Of a stretch of DNA of 64,000 bases, positions 1-10,351 are shown piece after piece. Numbering within the stretch: position 1 is the first letter of the stretch; each line of letters starts with the position of its first letter. The notes below the pieces were generated by a model. It searched no databases. It saw nothing but the letters and a program-made list of their open reading frames with translations, and had not been told where the DNA came from. This stretch comes from Clostridia bacterium UC5.1-2E3 (GTDB taxonomy: Bacteria > Bacillota > Clostridia > Lachnospirales > Lachnospiraceae). Location: the NCBI GenBank assembly GCA_001304875.1, contig BBZO01000009.1, positions 1-64,000 on the forward strand. The letters run 5' to 3'. The translations under genes were made by a program, and so were the position numbers.

Positions 1-42
1 AAACTTTGGTTTTACGTATCTTTTTTTTATACATTCGGTTGC

Positions 43-48
43 TATAAT
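43..48 (+). promoter_or_regulatory. -10 element of the AEP operon promoter
   Basis: TATAAT stands about 40 bases before the first gene. The region where a -35 box would be is a T-rich run with no good TTGACA match, so the promoter may depend on an activator. The window begins too close upstream to see any operator. Confidence 0.5.
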
Positions 49-88
49 GAGTCTCAGGACAAAGCAAGGGAAGAGAAAGGAGAACGGT

Positions 89-862
89 ATGTTAAAACTG
101 GAGAATTTAAAAAAGACATATGACGGACGCACGGTTCTGGAGAATATAAGCCTGGAGATCGGCGATGGGGAGATCGTCTCCATCCTGGGACCCTCCGGCT
201 GCGGAAAGACGACGCTTTTAAATCTGATCCTGGGGCTTGTGGAGGCCGACGCAGGAACGATCGAGTACAACGGGGAGGACATCACGGCGCTTCCCATGGA
301 GAAGAGGGGCTTCAACATCGTGTTCCAGGACTACGCGCTGTTCCCGCACCTTAACGTTTACAAAAATATCACCTACGGGCTGAGAAACAAGCCGTACATT
401 TCCACGGAGCAGGAGGTGGAGGAGCTCATCGACCTGCTGGGGCTTAAACCTCATTTAAACAAAAAGATCGAGCAGCTCTCCGGCGGACAGAAGCAGCGGG
501 TGGCCCTGGCGCGCACGCTGGTGATGAAGCCGGGCATCCTGCTTCTCGACGAGCCCTTAAGCGCCCTGGACGGGGTGATCAAGGAGTCCATCAAGGACAG
601 GATCAAGACCATCGCCAAGGAGTATCATCTGACCACCATCATCGTCACCCACGACCCTGAGGAGGCGCTGACGCTCTCCGACCGGGTGTTGATCATCAAC
701 GAGGGAAAGATCTCCCAGTTCGGTACGCCGGAGCAGATCATCGGGCGGCCCGGAAGCCATTTTGTGAGAGAGTTTATCTTAAACCAGCTGGAGATCAAGA
801 GAAATAATATCCTGACGCTGTTTTCCGGCCCGGAGAAGGCCGTACAGGGTATGGCGGGGTGA
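89..862 (+). CDS. phnT: 2-aminoethylphosphonate ABC transporter, ATP-binding protein (PhnT-like)
   Basis: This is the energising subunit of an importer, acting at the inner face of the membrane. Walker A (GPSGCGKT, about residue 34), the signature LSGGQKQR and Walker B (ILLLDEPLSALD) are all present, and the length of 257 residues is usual for the family. I chose ATG 89 because AAAGGAG precedes it at good spacing; an in-frame ATG at 47 lies inside the promoter. It is the first gene of an operon with a permease, a binding protein, phnW and phnX, and it is those last two genes that point to 2-aminoethylphosphonate as substrate. By itself the protein resembles any Fe/spermidine/thiamine-type ATPase. 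The reading frame is intact. Confidence 0.82.
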   Translation: MLKLENLKKTYDGRTVLENISLEIGDGEIVSILGPSGCGKTTLLNLILGLVEADAGTIEYNGEDITALPMEKRGFNIVFQDYALFPHLNVYKNITYGLRNKPYISTEQEVEELIDLLGLKPHLNKKIEQLSGGQKQRVALARTLVMKPGILLLDEPLSALDGVIKESIKDRIKTIAKEYHLTTIIVTHDPEEALTLSDRVLIINEGKISQFGTPEQIIGRPGSHFVREFILNQLEIKRNNILTLFSGPEKAVQGMAG

Positions 863-870
863 GAAATCCG

Positions 871-2502
871 ATGAAAAAGAACAGAGAAGCAAAAATCATC
901 TTCGCGGTCATTGCGGTTTTATTTGCGGTATTTCTGGCAGGGCCGGTTTTAAGGCTTTTAGGCAAATCAGTGGTCGGTCCCGCGGGGCTGACCACGGGAT
1001 TCTACGCCGAAGTCCTGGGGGGCCGGGGATTTCTGCGGGCGCTGGGGAACAGCTTCCTCGTCGCCTCGGTGAGCGCGGCGGTGACGACCGCGGCCGCGTT
1101 CGTGATCGCCTACACCATCAATTACACCAACGTGCCGGGGCCGGCCAAGAAAATCATGCGCCAGATCGCGCTGCTGCCGATGCTCCTGCCCACCATCACC
1201 TACGGATTTGCCATCATCTATTCTTTTGGGAAGCAGGGGCTTCTGACCAGGCTTTTCGGGCGGCAGTTCGTGGAAATCTACGGATTCGGCGGCCTGCTCA
1301 CGGGCTACGTGATCTACACGCTGCCGATCTCCTTCATGCTCATATATAACACCATGTGCTACATCGACAAGAAGTATATGGTGGTCTCCCGCATCATGGG
1401 GGACAGCCCGTTCACCACGTTCACAGCCACGGTCCTGCGGCCGCTTTCCGGGACGTTTGCAGCCTCGTTTATCCAGGCGTTTTTCTTAAGCTTCACGGAC
1501 TTCGGAATCCCGGCCGCGGTGGGCGGCGAGTTTGAGGTGGTGGCCAGCGTGCTCTACAGCCAGATGCTGGGAAGCGTCCCCAACTTCAACAACGGGGCCG
1601 TGGTGGCCATGGTCATGCTGGTTCCGTCGGTGGTGAGCATCGCGGTGCTCCAGTACCTGGAGCGCTACAACGTGCGCTACAATAAGATTTCCACGGTGGA
1701 GATCCGGCGGGGCCGGCGCGGGACTTATGTTTCGGGCTGGCGAGCCTTGTGATCTGCGTCTGCGTGCTGTCCATCTTCGCGGTGATCTTCGTGATCCCCT
1801 TTGTGGAGGCCTGGCCCTACAACCTGAAGCCCAGCCTGGATAATTTCAGAAGCGTTCTGGGCGATTCCAGCCTGGCGGCGGTCTACAAAAATTCCCTGCT
1901 GACGGCGGTGCTGACGGCGGCCCTGGGGACTCTGATCGCCTACGGCGCGGCGTTAATCACGGCCAGGAGCACGGTGCGTCAGGGAATCAAAAACGGCATC
2001 GAGGCCATCGCCTCATCACCAACACGATCCCCGGAATGGTGCTGGGCCTGGCGTTCCTGTTCAGCTTTTCGGGCACGCCGCTCCAGAATACATTTTTCCT
2101 TATCATCATCTGCAACGTGGTGCATTTCTTCTCCACGCCGTATCTGATGATGAAAAACTCCCTGGCCAAGATGAACGCGTCCTGGGAGAACACGGCCATG
2201 CTCATGGGGGACAGCTGGTTAAAGACCATCGTCCGCGTGGTGACGCCCAACGCCATGTCCACGGTAATGGAAGTGTTCAGCTACTATTTTGTCAACGCCA
2301 TGGTGACCATCAGCGCCGTCATCTTCATCGCGGGAGCGCGCACCATGGTCATCACGACGAAAATCAAGGAACTGCAGTATTACAACAAATACAACGAGAT
2401 ATTTGTGCTGTCGCTCTTCATCCTGCTCACCAACTGCGCGGCGAAGTACGCGTTTGGCCGGCTGGCGGAGCGAAGCAGAGAAAAAATAAACGGAGGAAAT
2501 AA
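871..2502 (+). CDS. AEP ABC transporter permease, two fused membrane domains (PhnU2-like), frameshifted
   Basis: This is the membrane channel of the AEP importer. Two homologous permease halves are seen, one over 871 to about 1720 and the other from about 1745 to 2500. Each carries a cytoplasmic loop for the ATPase (around IMGDSPFTTF and LMGDSWLKTI). The join near 1725 reads through if one base is restored, so this is best read as one protein of about 540 residues like the two-domain permeases in AEP loci, not two genes. Further one-base lesions lie near 2010 (CCC read as CC) and near 2470, the latter artificially fusing the end to the next gene. ATG 871 has GGGGTGAG before it; GTG 859 overlapping phnT is an alternative start. 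The end at 2502 assumes a single missing base. Confidence 0.72.
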
Positions 2503-2506
2503 GAAA

Positions 2507-3498
2507 ATGAGAGTATCAAAGAGAATGAGAGCCGCGGGCCTTGCAGGTCTTCTGGCGGCGGTATGTGTGATGGCGTCCGGCTGCTCCGGCGGGGAGAAAC
2601 AGGTGGTGATCTACTCCAACGCCGACGACGAGGCGGTGACCGCCATGAAAAACGCGCTGGACAATAACGGCTATAAGGACAAATACATTTTCCAGAATTT
2701 CGGCACGTCCGAGCTGGGCGGAAAGCTCTTAGCCGAGGGCACGGATATCGAGGCGGATCTGGTGACCATGAGTACCTTCTACGTGGAGAGCGCCCAGGAG
2801 CAGAACGACATGTTCCTGGATCTGACCTTCGATCCCCACGCCCTGGCGGAGTATCCGTCCTACTGCACCCCCATCACGGCCCAGGAGGGGGCAATCATCT
2901 TAAACACCCAGATGATGGCCGACAACAATCTCCCGACGCCCGCGTCCATCAAGGATCTGGCGGACCCGGTGTATGCGGGAATGGTTTCCGTGACGGATGT
3001 GATCTCCTCCTCCACCGCCTGGCTTCTGATCCAGGCGCTGATCTCCGAGTACGGAGAGGACGGAGCGAAGGAAGTGCTCTCCGGTATCTATGAGAACGCA
3101 GGCCCCCACATCGAGGAATCCGGTACCGGCCCCTTAAAGAAATGCCGCGCCGGCGAGGTGGCCGTGGCTTCGGACTGCGCCACCAGGCGGTGGCCGACAA
3201 GGCCGAGGGGCTGCCCATCGACTACGTGGATCCTGCGGAGGGAAATTTCACCTTGACCGAGTCCGTGGCCGTCATCGATAAGGGAGACAGGACCAATCCC
3301 CTGGCCATGGAGATGGCCCAGTGCATCATTGAGAACGGCAGGAGCGAGCTTTTAGAGTCCTACCCGGTTCCGCTCTACGAGGGCGAGGCCGCGGATGAGG
3401 CCAACCGTTCCGGCAACCCGAAGACCTTTGCGGAGAAGCTGACCGTGGAGCTTCTTGAGAAGCACCAGGAGCTCTCCGAGTCCTGCAAGCCGCAGTAG
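2507..3498 (+). CDS. phnS: AEP ABC transporter substrate-binding lipoprotein (PhnS-like), frameshifted
   Basis: An extracellular solute-binding lipoprotein. The N-terminus is basic, followed by a hydrophobic stretch and a lipobox ending ASGC (about residue 25). The mature part begins VVIYSNADDEAV, which matches the family 1 / Fe3+-AEP type of binding protein. ATG 2507 follows GGAGGAAATAAGAAA, a strong ribosome binding site. One base is missing near 3165, where GGG is read as GG; restoring it gives GEVAVGFGLRHQAVADKAEG and continues to the stop at 3498. It sits directly before phnW, which supports AEP as ligand. Confidence 0.75.
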
Positions 3499-3522
3499 TC
3501 TGCCATAAAAAGGAGAAAAATC

Positions 3523-4622
3523 ATGCAGAATCATTACAAATTACTGACCCCCGGGCCTCTTACCACCACGGACACCGTGAAAAAGAAAATGCTGTTCGAT
3601 CACTGCACCTGGGACGACGACTATAAAAAGATTACCCTGAAAATCCGGCGGGGCCTCCTGGAGCTGGCCCACGTGTCGGAGGCGGAGTACACCGCGGTGC
3701 TGATGCAGGGGAGCGGAACCTTCGGCGTGGAGTCGGTGCTCACCAGCTCGGTGGGAGAGGATGAGAAGCTTCTGATCGCCGCCAACGGCGCCTACGGCGA
3801 GCGCATGGCCGACATCGCACAGCACGCGGGCCTTAACTATGTGCTCTACCGCGAGGCCTATGACCAGATGCCCTCCCCGGAGAGAATCGCTGAGATTCTG
3901 GACGGGGATCCGGCCATCACCCACGTGGCCATGGTGCACAGCGAGACCACCTCCGGCATCTTAAACGATGTCCAGGCCGTGTCTGAGGAGGTCAGAAAGA
4001 GAAAATGCACCTTTATCGTGGACGCCATGAGCAGCTTCGGCGGCGTGGACATCCCGGTGAAGGACTGGGGCATCGATTTCCTCATCAGCAGCGCCAACAA
4101 GTGCATCCAGGCGTTCCGGGATTCTCTTTCATCATCGCAGACAAACAGAAGCTGAAAGCCTGCGCCGGCAAGGCCAGAAGTCTGTCCCTGGACCTCTATG
4201 ACCAGTGGAAGACCATGGACAAGGACGGAAAATGGCGCTTCACCTCCCCGACCCATGTGGTTCTCGCCTTCGAGCAGGCCATGCGGGAGCTCAAGGAGGA
4301 GGGCGGAATCCCCGCCAGAAGCCGCCGCTACGCGGAGAACGGGAAGCTTCTGCGCCGGGAGATGGAAAAGCTGGGCTTTAAGGCCTATATCCCCGAGGAG
4401 ATGCAGGGGCCCATCATCACCACATTTTTCTACCCGGAGAACTGTAAATATACCTTTGCCCAGATGTACGCCTACATAAAGAGCCAGGGCTACGCGATTT
4501 ACCCGGGCAAGGTGACGGAGGCGGAGACCTTCCGCATCGGAAATATCGGCGAGATCTACGAGGAGGACATTGTGGATCTGATCGGAATTATAAGAGAATT
4601 TCTGGAGGCGAGAGCGGCATGA
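3523..4622 (+). CDS. phnW: 2-aminoethylphosphonate--pyruvate transaminase, frameshifted
   Basis: This PLP enzyme moves the amino group of AEP to pyruvate, giving phosphonoacetaldehyde and alanine, in the cytoplasm. The start MQNHYKLLTPGPLTT is typical of the family. The PLP-site acid lies in FIVDAMSSFGGVDIPV and the Schiff-base lysine in SSANKCIQ. The frame breaks near 4115 because GGG is read as GG; the restored text is CIQGVPGFSFIIADKQ. The rest runs to TGA 4622. Total length of about 366 residues is normal. Its stop overlaps the phnX start (ATGA), which indicates coupled translation. RBS AAAGGAGAAAAATC precedes ATG 3523. Confidence 0.9.
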
Positions 4623-5391
4623 GAAAGATCGAGGCAGTGATATTTGACTGGGCGGGCACCACCGTGGATTACGGGTGCTTCGCACCGGTGCAGGCGTTTG
4701 TGGAGGTGTTTAAGCACTTTGGCGTGGAGCCGACCATGGAGGAGGTGCGCGCCCCCATGGGAATGCTGAAAAAGGATCACATCCGCACCATGCTGGGAAT
4801 GGAGCGGATCGCAGAATGCTGGCGCGGGTCTATGGGAAGGGAGCCCGGCGAGGAGGACGTGGAGCGGCTCTACGGGCTGTTCGAGGGGAAGCTCATGGGA
4901 ATCCTTGACAGGCATTCTGAGGTCAAGCCGCGGGTGCTGGAGACTGTAGAGGCCTGCGCGGGCGGGGGATAAAGATCGGCTCCACCACCGGATACACTGA
5001 CAGCATGATGGAGATTGTCACGCGCTGCGCCGCCGGGCAGGGCTACGTCCCCGACGCGTGGTTCAGCCCCGATTCCACCGGCGGAAAAGGACGGCCGTAC
5101 CCGTATATGATTTATAAAAACATGGAGGCGCTGGGCGTCATGTCCGCCGATTCCGTGATCAAGGTGGGCGATACGGTTTCCGATATCCGCGAGGGGAAGA
5201 ATGCCGGCGTCATGACCGTGGGCGTCATCGAGGGAAGCTCCGAGATGGGGCTGACGGAGGAAGAGTATAAGGCGCTTTCCCCTGAGGAGTGGGAGCGGCG
5301 CGTGAAGGCGGTGGCGGAGAGGTACACGGCCGCAGGCGCGGATCATGTGATCATGGATCTGGAGGGACTTCTGGGGCTTATTGAGAAATAG
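4619..5391 (+). CDS. phnX: Phosphonoacetaldehyde hydrolase, frameshifted
   Basis: A HAD-family hydrolase that cleaves the C-P bond of phosphonoacetaldehyde to acetaldehyde and phosphate, completing AEP breakdown. The nucleophile loop reads VIFDWAGTTVDYG (residues 8-20), as in phosphonatases. The Mg-binding end KVGDTVSDIREGKNAG is present. One G is missing from a run near 4968; repair gives GIKIGSTTGYTDSMM, the family's conserved core. The gene overlaps phnW by four bases and is followed at once by a strong terminator, so it ends the operon. Confidence 0.9.
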
Positions 5392-5413
5392 AGATGAAAT
5401 AAGAGATCAAACG

Positions 5414-5455
5414 AAAAAAGGTCAGGCGAGGAGAGATGGAACGCCTGACCTTTTT
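5414..5455. terminator. Bidirectional rho-independent terminator, phnX / spoIIID
   Basis: Inverted arms AAAAAGGTCAGGCG and CGCCTGACCTTTTT enclose a 13-base loop. A-run and T-run flank the stem on both sides, so it can end transcription from phnX and from the convergent spoIIID gene. Confidence 0.85.
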
Positions 5456-5476
5456 GATGGGAAAATTTCTAAGTCA

Positions 5477-5754
5477 TTAATTTTCCGAATCACGGCTGCA
5501 GATCTGCAGCCGGTGCTGGTACTTCTCCTTCGTGGCCATGCCGCCCCGGATGTGCCGCTCCGACTTGTTGATGTCCAGGACGATTCTCGCTTTGGCGGCT
5601 AAGGAGGGGTTGATGTGCTCCAGGCGGTCGGTCACGTCCTTGTGCACGGTGGACTTTGAGATCCCGAATTTCTTCGCCGTCTGGCGGACTGTCGCATTGC
5701 AGTCTATGATGTAGTTGCGATGGCCACCGCCCGTTCCTCGATATATTCTTTCAT
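5477..5754 (-). CDS. spoIIID: Sporulation regulator SpoIIID, frameshifted
   Basis: This is a small DNA-binding regulator of mother-cell genes in sporulation. Translating the minus strand gives MKEYIEERAVAIA, then after one restored A (AAA read as AA near 5727) NYIIDCNATVRQTAKKFGIS, KSTVHKDVTDRLEHINPSLA and finally SERHIRGGMATKEKYQ. The HTH with KSTVHKD and the RHIRGG.ATK end are hallmarks of SpoIIID. Length is about 92 residues, as in the family. AGGGG stands 7 bases before the ATG. Because of the frame break no long open frame shows, so it is easy to miss. It marks the organism as a spore former. Confidence 0.88.
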
Positions 5755-5974
5755 GGGTGTTCCCCTAAGAACGTTTTTTACAATGTATGAGAATGAGCCT
5801 TAAGTTATGACAGACCGGCGTCCCCGGTGTGAAAGAGGACAGAATGTCTATGGTATCTGCTGTCCAGCCATCTTTATGAGGTGCCATTGGACGAACAGAA
5901 AAAACAGTGAGAAAAGCTATTCATCCAGAACTGTTATATATAAGCTGCAGTGCGGGGGAATAAAGGAACCCCGC

Positions 5975-6038
5975 TTTACAATCATTTTACATTTTCTATA
6001 CCAAACCTTGGTTTCACATCACATTTTTCCCTTATACT
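5975..6038 (+). promoter_or_regulatory. Pho-box promoter of the pst operon
   Basis: TTTACA at 5975-5980 and again at 5986-5991, with five bases between, match the tandem TTHACA-N5-TTHACA boxes bound by PhoP in Firmicutes. A third, looser copy (TTCACA) is at 6013-6018. TATACT at 6033-6038 is a good -10, while no good -35 exists, as expected for a PhoP-activated promoter. The rest of the 5755-6108 gap holds the spoIIID upstream region and an A-rich leader before pstS; I see nothing else in it. Confidence 0.65.
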
Positions 6039-6108
6039 CCAACTGTAAAACAAAAAGCAAACAAAAAGACAAAAATAAAAATCAAAAAAGGAAAAGAGGA
6101 AAAAAATT

Positions 6109-7042
6109 ATGAAAAGACAGTTAAACAAAGTGATGGCTCTCGCAGGCGCGGCCATTTTGACATTCAGCCTGGCAGGCTGCTCCAGCAGCGCAAATGAGAC
6201 AACGGCGGCGACGACCGCAGCGGCAGCGGACACTGAGGCTGCGGCGGCGGATACCACGGCGGAGGCTGGCAGCGAGGAGGCTTCTGAGGAGGCTGCTCCG
6301 GCTGATTTAAGCGGTTCCATCACGATGGCGGGTTCCACCTCCATGGAGAAGCTGGCGAACGCACTCTCTGAGGTATTCATGGAGAAGTACCCGAACGTGA
6401 GCATGCAGGCTGAGTTCACCGGTTCTTCCGCAGGTATCGAGGCTCTCTTAGCCGGCCAGGCGGACATCGGAAATGTTTCCCGTGAGCTCAAGGCAGAGGA
6501 GCTTGAGAAGGGCGTTGTGAGCAACGTGGTTGCCATCGACGGAATCGCGGTAATCAAGGACAATGCAAACGCCGTTGCAGATCTGACCAAGCAGCAGCTC
6601 ACCGACATTTACACCGGAACCATCACCAACTGGTCCGAGCTTGGCGGCGAGAATCAGCATCGTGGTGATCGGCCGTGAGGCAGGTTCTGGTACAAGAGGC
6701 GCATTCGAGGAGATCCTTGGCGTTGAGGACGCATGCGCATACAGCAACGAGTTAGATTCCACCGGCGCCGTTGTGGCGAAGGTTGCATCCACTCCGGGCG
6801 CCATCGGCTACGTTTCCCTGGACGTTCTCGATGATACGGTAACTCCCTTCTCCCTTGAGGGCGTGGAGCCCACCGCTGAGAACATCAAAGCCGGCGATTA
6901 CTTCTTAAGCCGTCCGTTCGTAATGGCGACCTTAGGCGAGATTTCCGAGCAGAACGAGCTGGTGCAGGCGACCTTCGATCTCATCTACTCCGAGGAGGGT
7001 TCCGCCCTGGTTGAGGCTGTAGGCCTTATCACTGTAGACTAA
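6109..7042 (+). CDS. pstS: Phosphate ABC transporter, phosphate-binding lipoprotein, frameshifted
   Basis: The extracellular phosphate receptor of the Pst importer. Signal peptide and lipobox (FSLAGC, Cys about residue 24) are followed by a low-complexity Ala/Thr/Glu linker to about residue 65. The binding domain starts SGSITMAGSTSMEKLANAL. Phosphate-site segments GSTS, TGSSAG and REAGSGTRGAF are visible. The frame breaks near 6655 between GGENQ and IVVIGREAGSG; one or two bases are missing. RBS GAGGAAAAAAATT precedes ATG 6109. It heads pstSCAB-phoU behind a Pho box. Confidence 0.93.
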
Positions 7043-7072
7043 ATTGAAAGAACGTTAGGCGGGGCTTGACTT

Positions 7073-8008
7073 ATGCATGAAAAAGGTTTTTCCATCATAG
7101 GAAATCATAAAAACAAGTCCGCGATAGAAAAGGCAGCCCAGGTGATTTTCACGGGCTGCGCTTTCTTTGCGGTGCTGGCGGTATTTTCCATAACTGCATA
7201 TATGATTATCAGCGGAACACCGGCGCTTTTCAAGGTGGGCATTCTGGAGATCCTGTTCGGCACGGTGTGGAAACCGACGGCGGATCCGGCGTCCTTTGGA
7301 ATCCTGTTCGTCATTCTGACCTCCATCGTGGGTACGTTCATGGCCATTCTGATCGGCGTGCCCATCGGGCTTTTCACCTCCATTTTCCTGGCGGAGGTGG
7401 CGCCGGAGAAGGTGGCAAATGTGGTCCGTCCCTGCGTGGAGCTTCTGGCGGGCATTCCGTCGGTCATCTACGGACTTCTGGGCATTCTGATTTTAAATCC
7501 GCTGATGTATAAGCTGGAGATGATTATTTTTGCGAACTCTGAGAATCATCAGTTTACCGGCGGCGCGAACCTGATTTCCGCGGTGCTGGTGCTGGCTCTC
7601 ATGATTCTTCCGACGGTCATCAACATCAGCGAGTCCGCCCTGCGTTCTGTGCCGAAGCATTTAAAGAGCGCCTCCCTGGCGCTGGGCGCCACCCATGTGC
7701 AGACGATTTTCAAGGTTATCGTCCCGGCGGCGAAGTCCGGCATCATCACGGCGGTGGTGCTGGGGACGGGGCGCGCCATCGGCGAGGCCATGGCCATCAG
7801 CCTGGTGTCCGGAAGCTCGGTCAACTTCCCGCTTCCGTTCAACTCCGTGCGTTTCCTCACCACGGCCATCGTGTCGGAGATGTCCTACTCCCAGGGACTT
7901 CACCGCGAGGTGCTGTTTACCATCGGACTGGTGCTCTTCGTGTTTATCATGATTATAAACATATCCCTCACAAGGATTCTCAAGAAGGGGGACAGGGAAA
8001 ATGAATAA
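7073..8008 (+). CDS. pstC: Phosphate ABC transporter permease PstC
   Basis: One of the two membrane subunits of the high-affinity phosphate importer. Six hydrophobic segments are seen, with an extended N-terminus before the first. The cytoplasmic coupling loop reads ALGATHVQTIFKVIVPAA (about residues 203-220). The fragments GIPSVIYGLLGI and GRAIGEAMA are conserved in PstC/PstA. The 311 residues are uninterrupted. The end overlaps pstA by 8 bases, so the two are probably translationally coupled. Confidence 0.93.
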   Translation: MHEKGFSIIGNHKNKSAIEKAAQVIFTGCAFFAVLAVFSITAYMIISGTPALFKVGILEILFGTVWKPTADPASFGILFVILTSIVGTFMAILIGVPIGLFTSIFLAEVAPEKVANVVRPCVELLAGIPSVIYGLLGILILNPLMYKLEMIIFANSENHQFTGGANLISAVLVLALMILPTVINISESALRSVPKHLKSASLALGATHVQTIFKVIVPAAKSGIITAVVLGTGRAIGEAMAISLVSGSSVNFPLPFNSVRFLTTAIVSEMSYSQGLHREVLFTIGLVLFVFIMIINISLTRILKKGDRENE

Positions 8009-8864
8009 CAGTATCTACAACAAAAGCGTCCGTCCGACGGACAATGTTTTGCTGGCCCTCATCTACATGGCGGCGGGATTTTCCATCCTTCTGCTGATCG
8101 GAATTATGGGATACGTGTTCGTCCGCGGCATCCCACAGATCAGCTGGGAGTTCTTAAGCACGGTTCCCAGCACGCTCAAGGGAACCAACGGCATTGTGGG
8201 AAATATCGTGAACACGCTGTATATCATCGTGATCACGCTGGTGATCGCCACGCCCATCGGCGTCGGCGCAGCCATTTACTTAAATGAGTATGCCCGGCCG
8301 GGACGTCTGGTGCGGCTGATTGAGTTCACGACGGAGACGCTCTCCGGCATTCCGTCCATTATCTTCGGATTGTTCGGCATGGTGTTCTTCGGAATCAGTC
8401 TGAAGCTGGGGTATTCGATTCTTACTGGCTCCTTCACGCTGACGCTGATGGTCCTGCCGCTGATTACCAGGACCACGCAGGAGGCATTAAAGACGGTGCC
8501 CGACAGCTACCGCTCCGGCGCTCTCGGAATCGGTGCGACGAAATGGTACATGATCCGGACGATTCTCCTGCCCAGCGCGGCGCCGGGAATCCTGACCGGA
8601 ATCATCCTCTCCATCGGCCGCATCGTGGGCGAGTCGGCGGCCCTATTATTCACCGCGGGCAGCGGATTTCTGCTCCCGAAAAATCTGTTTACCAAAGTGT
8701 TTGAATCCAGCGGAACGCTGACCATTCAGCTCTATCTCTCCATGCAGAAGGCGAAGTACGACGACGCGTTTGGCATTGCGGTGGTGCTGCTTGTCATTGT
8801 GCTGGGGATCAATTTCCTTGCAAAGTATCTGACGAGGAAATTTGACGTGACCAAACTGAAATAA
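8001..8864 (+). CDS. pstA: Phosphate ABC transporter permease PstA
   Basis: Second membrane subunit of the phosphate importer, forming the channel with PstC. Hydrophobic segments cover most of the 287 residues. [16 protein letters not shown] and the coupling loop [20 protein letters not shown] are diagnostic. The start ATG 8001 lies inside the end of pstC and is preceded by AAGGGGGACAGGG. The frame is intact. pstB follows after 16 bases. Confidence 0.93.
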   Translation: MNNSIYNKSVRPTDNVLLALIYMAAGFSILLLIGIMGYVFVRGIPQISWEFLSTVPSTLKGTNGIVGNIVNTLYIIVITLVIATPIGVGAAIYLNEYARPGRLVRLIEFTTETLSGIPSIIFGLFGMVFFGISLKLGYSILTGSFTLTLMVLPLITRTTQEALKTVPDSYRSGALGIGATKWYMIRTILLPSAAPGILTGIILSIGRIVGESAALLFTAGSGFLLPKNLFTKVFESSGTLTIQLYLSMQKAKYDDAFGIAVVLLVIVLGINFLAKYLTRKFDVTKLK

Positions 8865-8880
8865 TTCCGGAGGAGACGAA

Positions 8881-9636
8881 GTGGAAACGAAGATAACAAC
8901 AAAAAATGTCAACCTGTATTACGGCGCCAATCACGCGCTCAAGGATGTTACGCTGGACATTTATGAAAATAAGATAACTGCGTTCATCGGGCCTTCCGGA
9001 TGCGGAAAGTCTACCTTTCTGAAGATCTTAAACCGCATGAACGATCTGGTCCCGAACGTGAAGATAGAGGGAGAGATCCTGCTGGACGGGGAAAATATCT
9101 ACGATCCGAAGGTGGACACCACGCTTCTTCGCAAGAAGATCGGAATGGTGTTCCAGCAGCCGAACCCGTTCCCCATGAGCATCTACGACAATATCGCCTA
9201 CGGGCCCAGAATCCACGGAATCCGCTCCAAGGCGCAGCTGGATGAGATCGTGGAGCGCAGCCTCCGCGGGGCGGCGCTCTGGGACGAGGTGAGCGACCGC
9301 TTGAAGAAATCGGCGTTGGGACTTTCCGGCGGCCAGCAGCAGAGGCTCTGCATCGCCAGGGCGCTGGCAGTGGAGCCGGAGGTGCTTCTGATGGATGAGC
9401 CCACCTCGGCGCTGGATCCCATTTCCACGCTGAAGATCGAGGATCTGATGGATGAGCTTAAGAAGAAGTACACGGTGGCCATCGTGACCCACAACATGCA
9501 GCAGGCGACGCGAATCGCTGATTACACTGCGTTTTTCCTCGTGGGCGAGGTGGTGGAGTTTGCGCCCACCTCCGTGCTGTTCTCCCACCCGGAGGACAAG
9601 AGAACCGAGGACTACATCACGGGACGTTTCGGTTGA
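8881..9636 (+). CDS. pstB: Phosphate ABC transporter ATP-binding protein PstB
   Basis: Cytoplasmic ATPase of the phosphate importer. Walker [10 protein letters not shown] (residues 40-48), PstB-specific [12 protein letters not shown]-loop [14 protein letters not shown], signature [15 protein letters not shown] and Walker [14 protein letters not shown] are all present. The protein is 251 residues, as usual. The start is GTG 8881, chosen because GGAGGAGA stands six bases upstream and because the next residues match the family N-terminus. Confidence 0.95.
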   Translation: METKITTKNVNLYYGANHALKDVTLDIYENKITAFIGPSGCGKSTFLKILNRMNDLVPNVKIEGEILLDGENIYDPKVDTTLLRKKIGMVFQQPNPFPMSIYDNIAYGPRIHGIRSKAQLDEIVERSLRGAALWDEVSDRLKKSALGLSGGQQQRLCIARALAVEPEVLLMDEPTSALDPISTLKIEDLMDELKKKYTVAIVTHNMQQATRIADYTAFFLVGEVVEFAPTSVLFSHPEDKRTEDYITGRFG

Positions 9637-9661
9637 TGAATATTGGAAAGGAATCAGAACA

Positions 9662-10324
9662 ATGACTGCCAGAATCAGTTATGAGCATGAGCTCAAGGAA
9701 TTGCATGAGAATCTCATCGAGATGGGGCGGCTGATTGAGACCGCCATAAAGAAAACCTTTGAGGCGTTCGAGGACAAGGACTACGCGCTGGCCGAGGAGA
9801 TCATCAAGGACGACCGGAATATTAACGACATGGAGAAGGTCATCGAGTCCAGGTGCCTTTCTCTGATCCTGCGCCAGCAGCCGGTGGCCGGCGATCTGCG
9901 CATGGTGTCCACCGCGCTCAAGGTGGTTACGGACATGGAGCGGATCGGCGATCACGCCTCGGATATTGCGGAGCTTATTTTGAGAATCCACGGCGAGCAT
10001 GATTTTCACTCAGTGCGTCACCTCCCCGAGATGGCGGAGGAGGCGGTGGCCATGGTGCACGACGCGATCCAGGCCTTTGTGGCCCAGGACGAGAAGGAGG
10101 CCCAGGAGATCATAAAGAGGGACGACCGGGTGGATGAGCTGTTTAACCGGGTGAAGAACGAGGTCATCGAGCTCCTTAAGCAGACCGGCGATATTTCCGA
10201 CCAGAGCATCGATTTTCTGATGATCGCCAAGTACGTGGAGCGGATCGGCGATCACGCGGTGAATATCTGCGAGTGGACGGAGTTTGGGAAGACGGGGAAG
10301 ATTAAGGACGTGAGGATTCTTTAA
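9662..10324 (+). CDS. phoU: Phosphate signalling protein PhoU
   Basis: PhoU links the Pst importer to PhoR/PhoP signalling and represses the Pho regulon when phosphate is ample. Two three-helix repeats carry the metal-binding ERIGDHASDI and ERIGDHAVNI motifs (near residues 80 and 195). The 220-residue length from ATG 9662 is typical. An in-frame ATG at 9560 lies inside pstB and is not the start. AAAGGA precedes 9662. Last gene of the pst operon. Confidence 0.93.
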   Translation: MTARISYEHELKELHENLIEMGRLIETAIKKTFEAFEDKDYALAEEIIKDDRNINDMEKVIESRCLSLILRQQPVAGDLRMVSTALKVVTDMERIGDHASDIAELILRIHGEHDFHSVRHLPEMAEEAVAMVHDAIQAFVAQDEKEAQEIIKRDDRVDELFNRVKNEVIELLKQTGDISDQSIDFLMIAKYVERIGDHAVNICEWTEFGKTGKIKDVRIL

Positions 10325-10351
10325 TTGATAATAAAAAAGCCGTGAAGACTC

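Noticed and set aside
2036..3256. Apparent fusion of the permease end with the binding lipoprotein
   Set aside because: The joined frame reads through a strong ribosome binding site and a lipoprotein signal peptide. A one-base error near 2470 explains it better than a real fusion.
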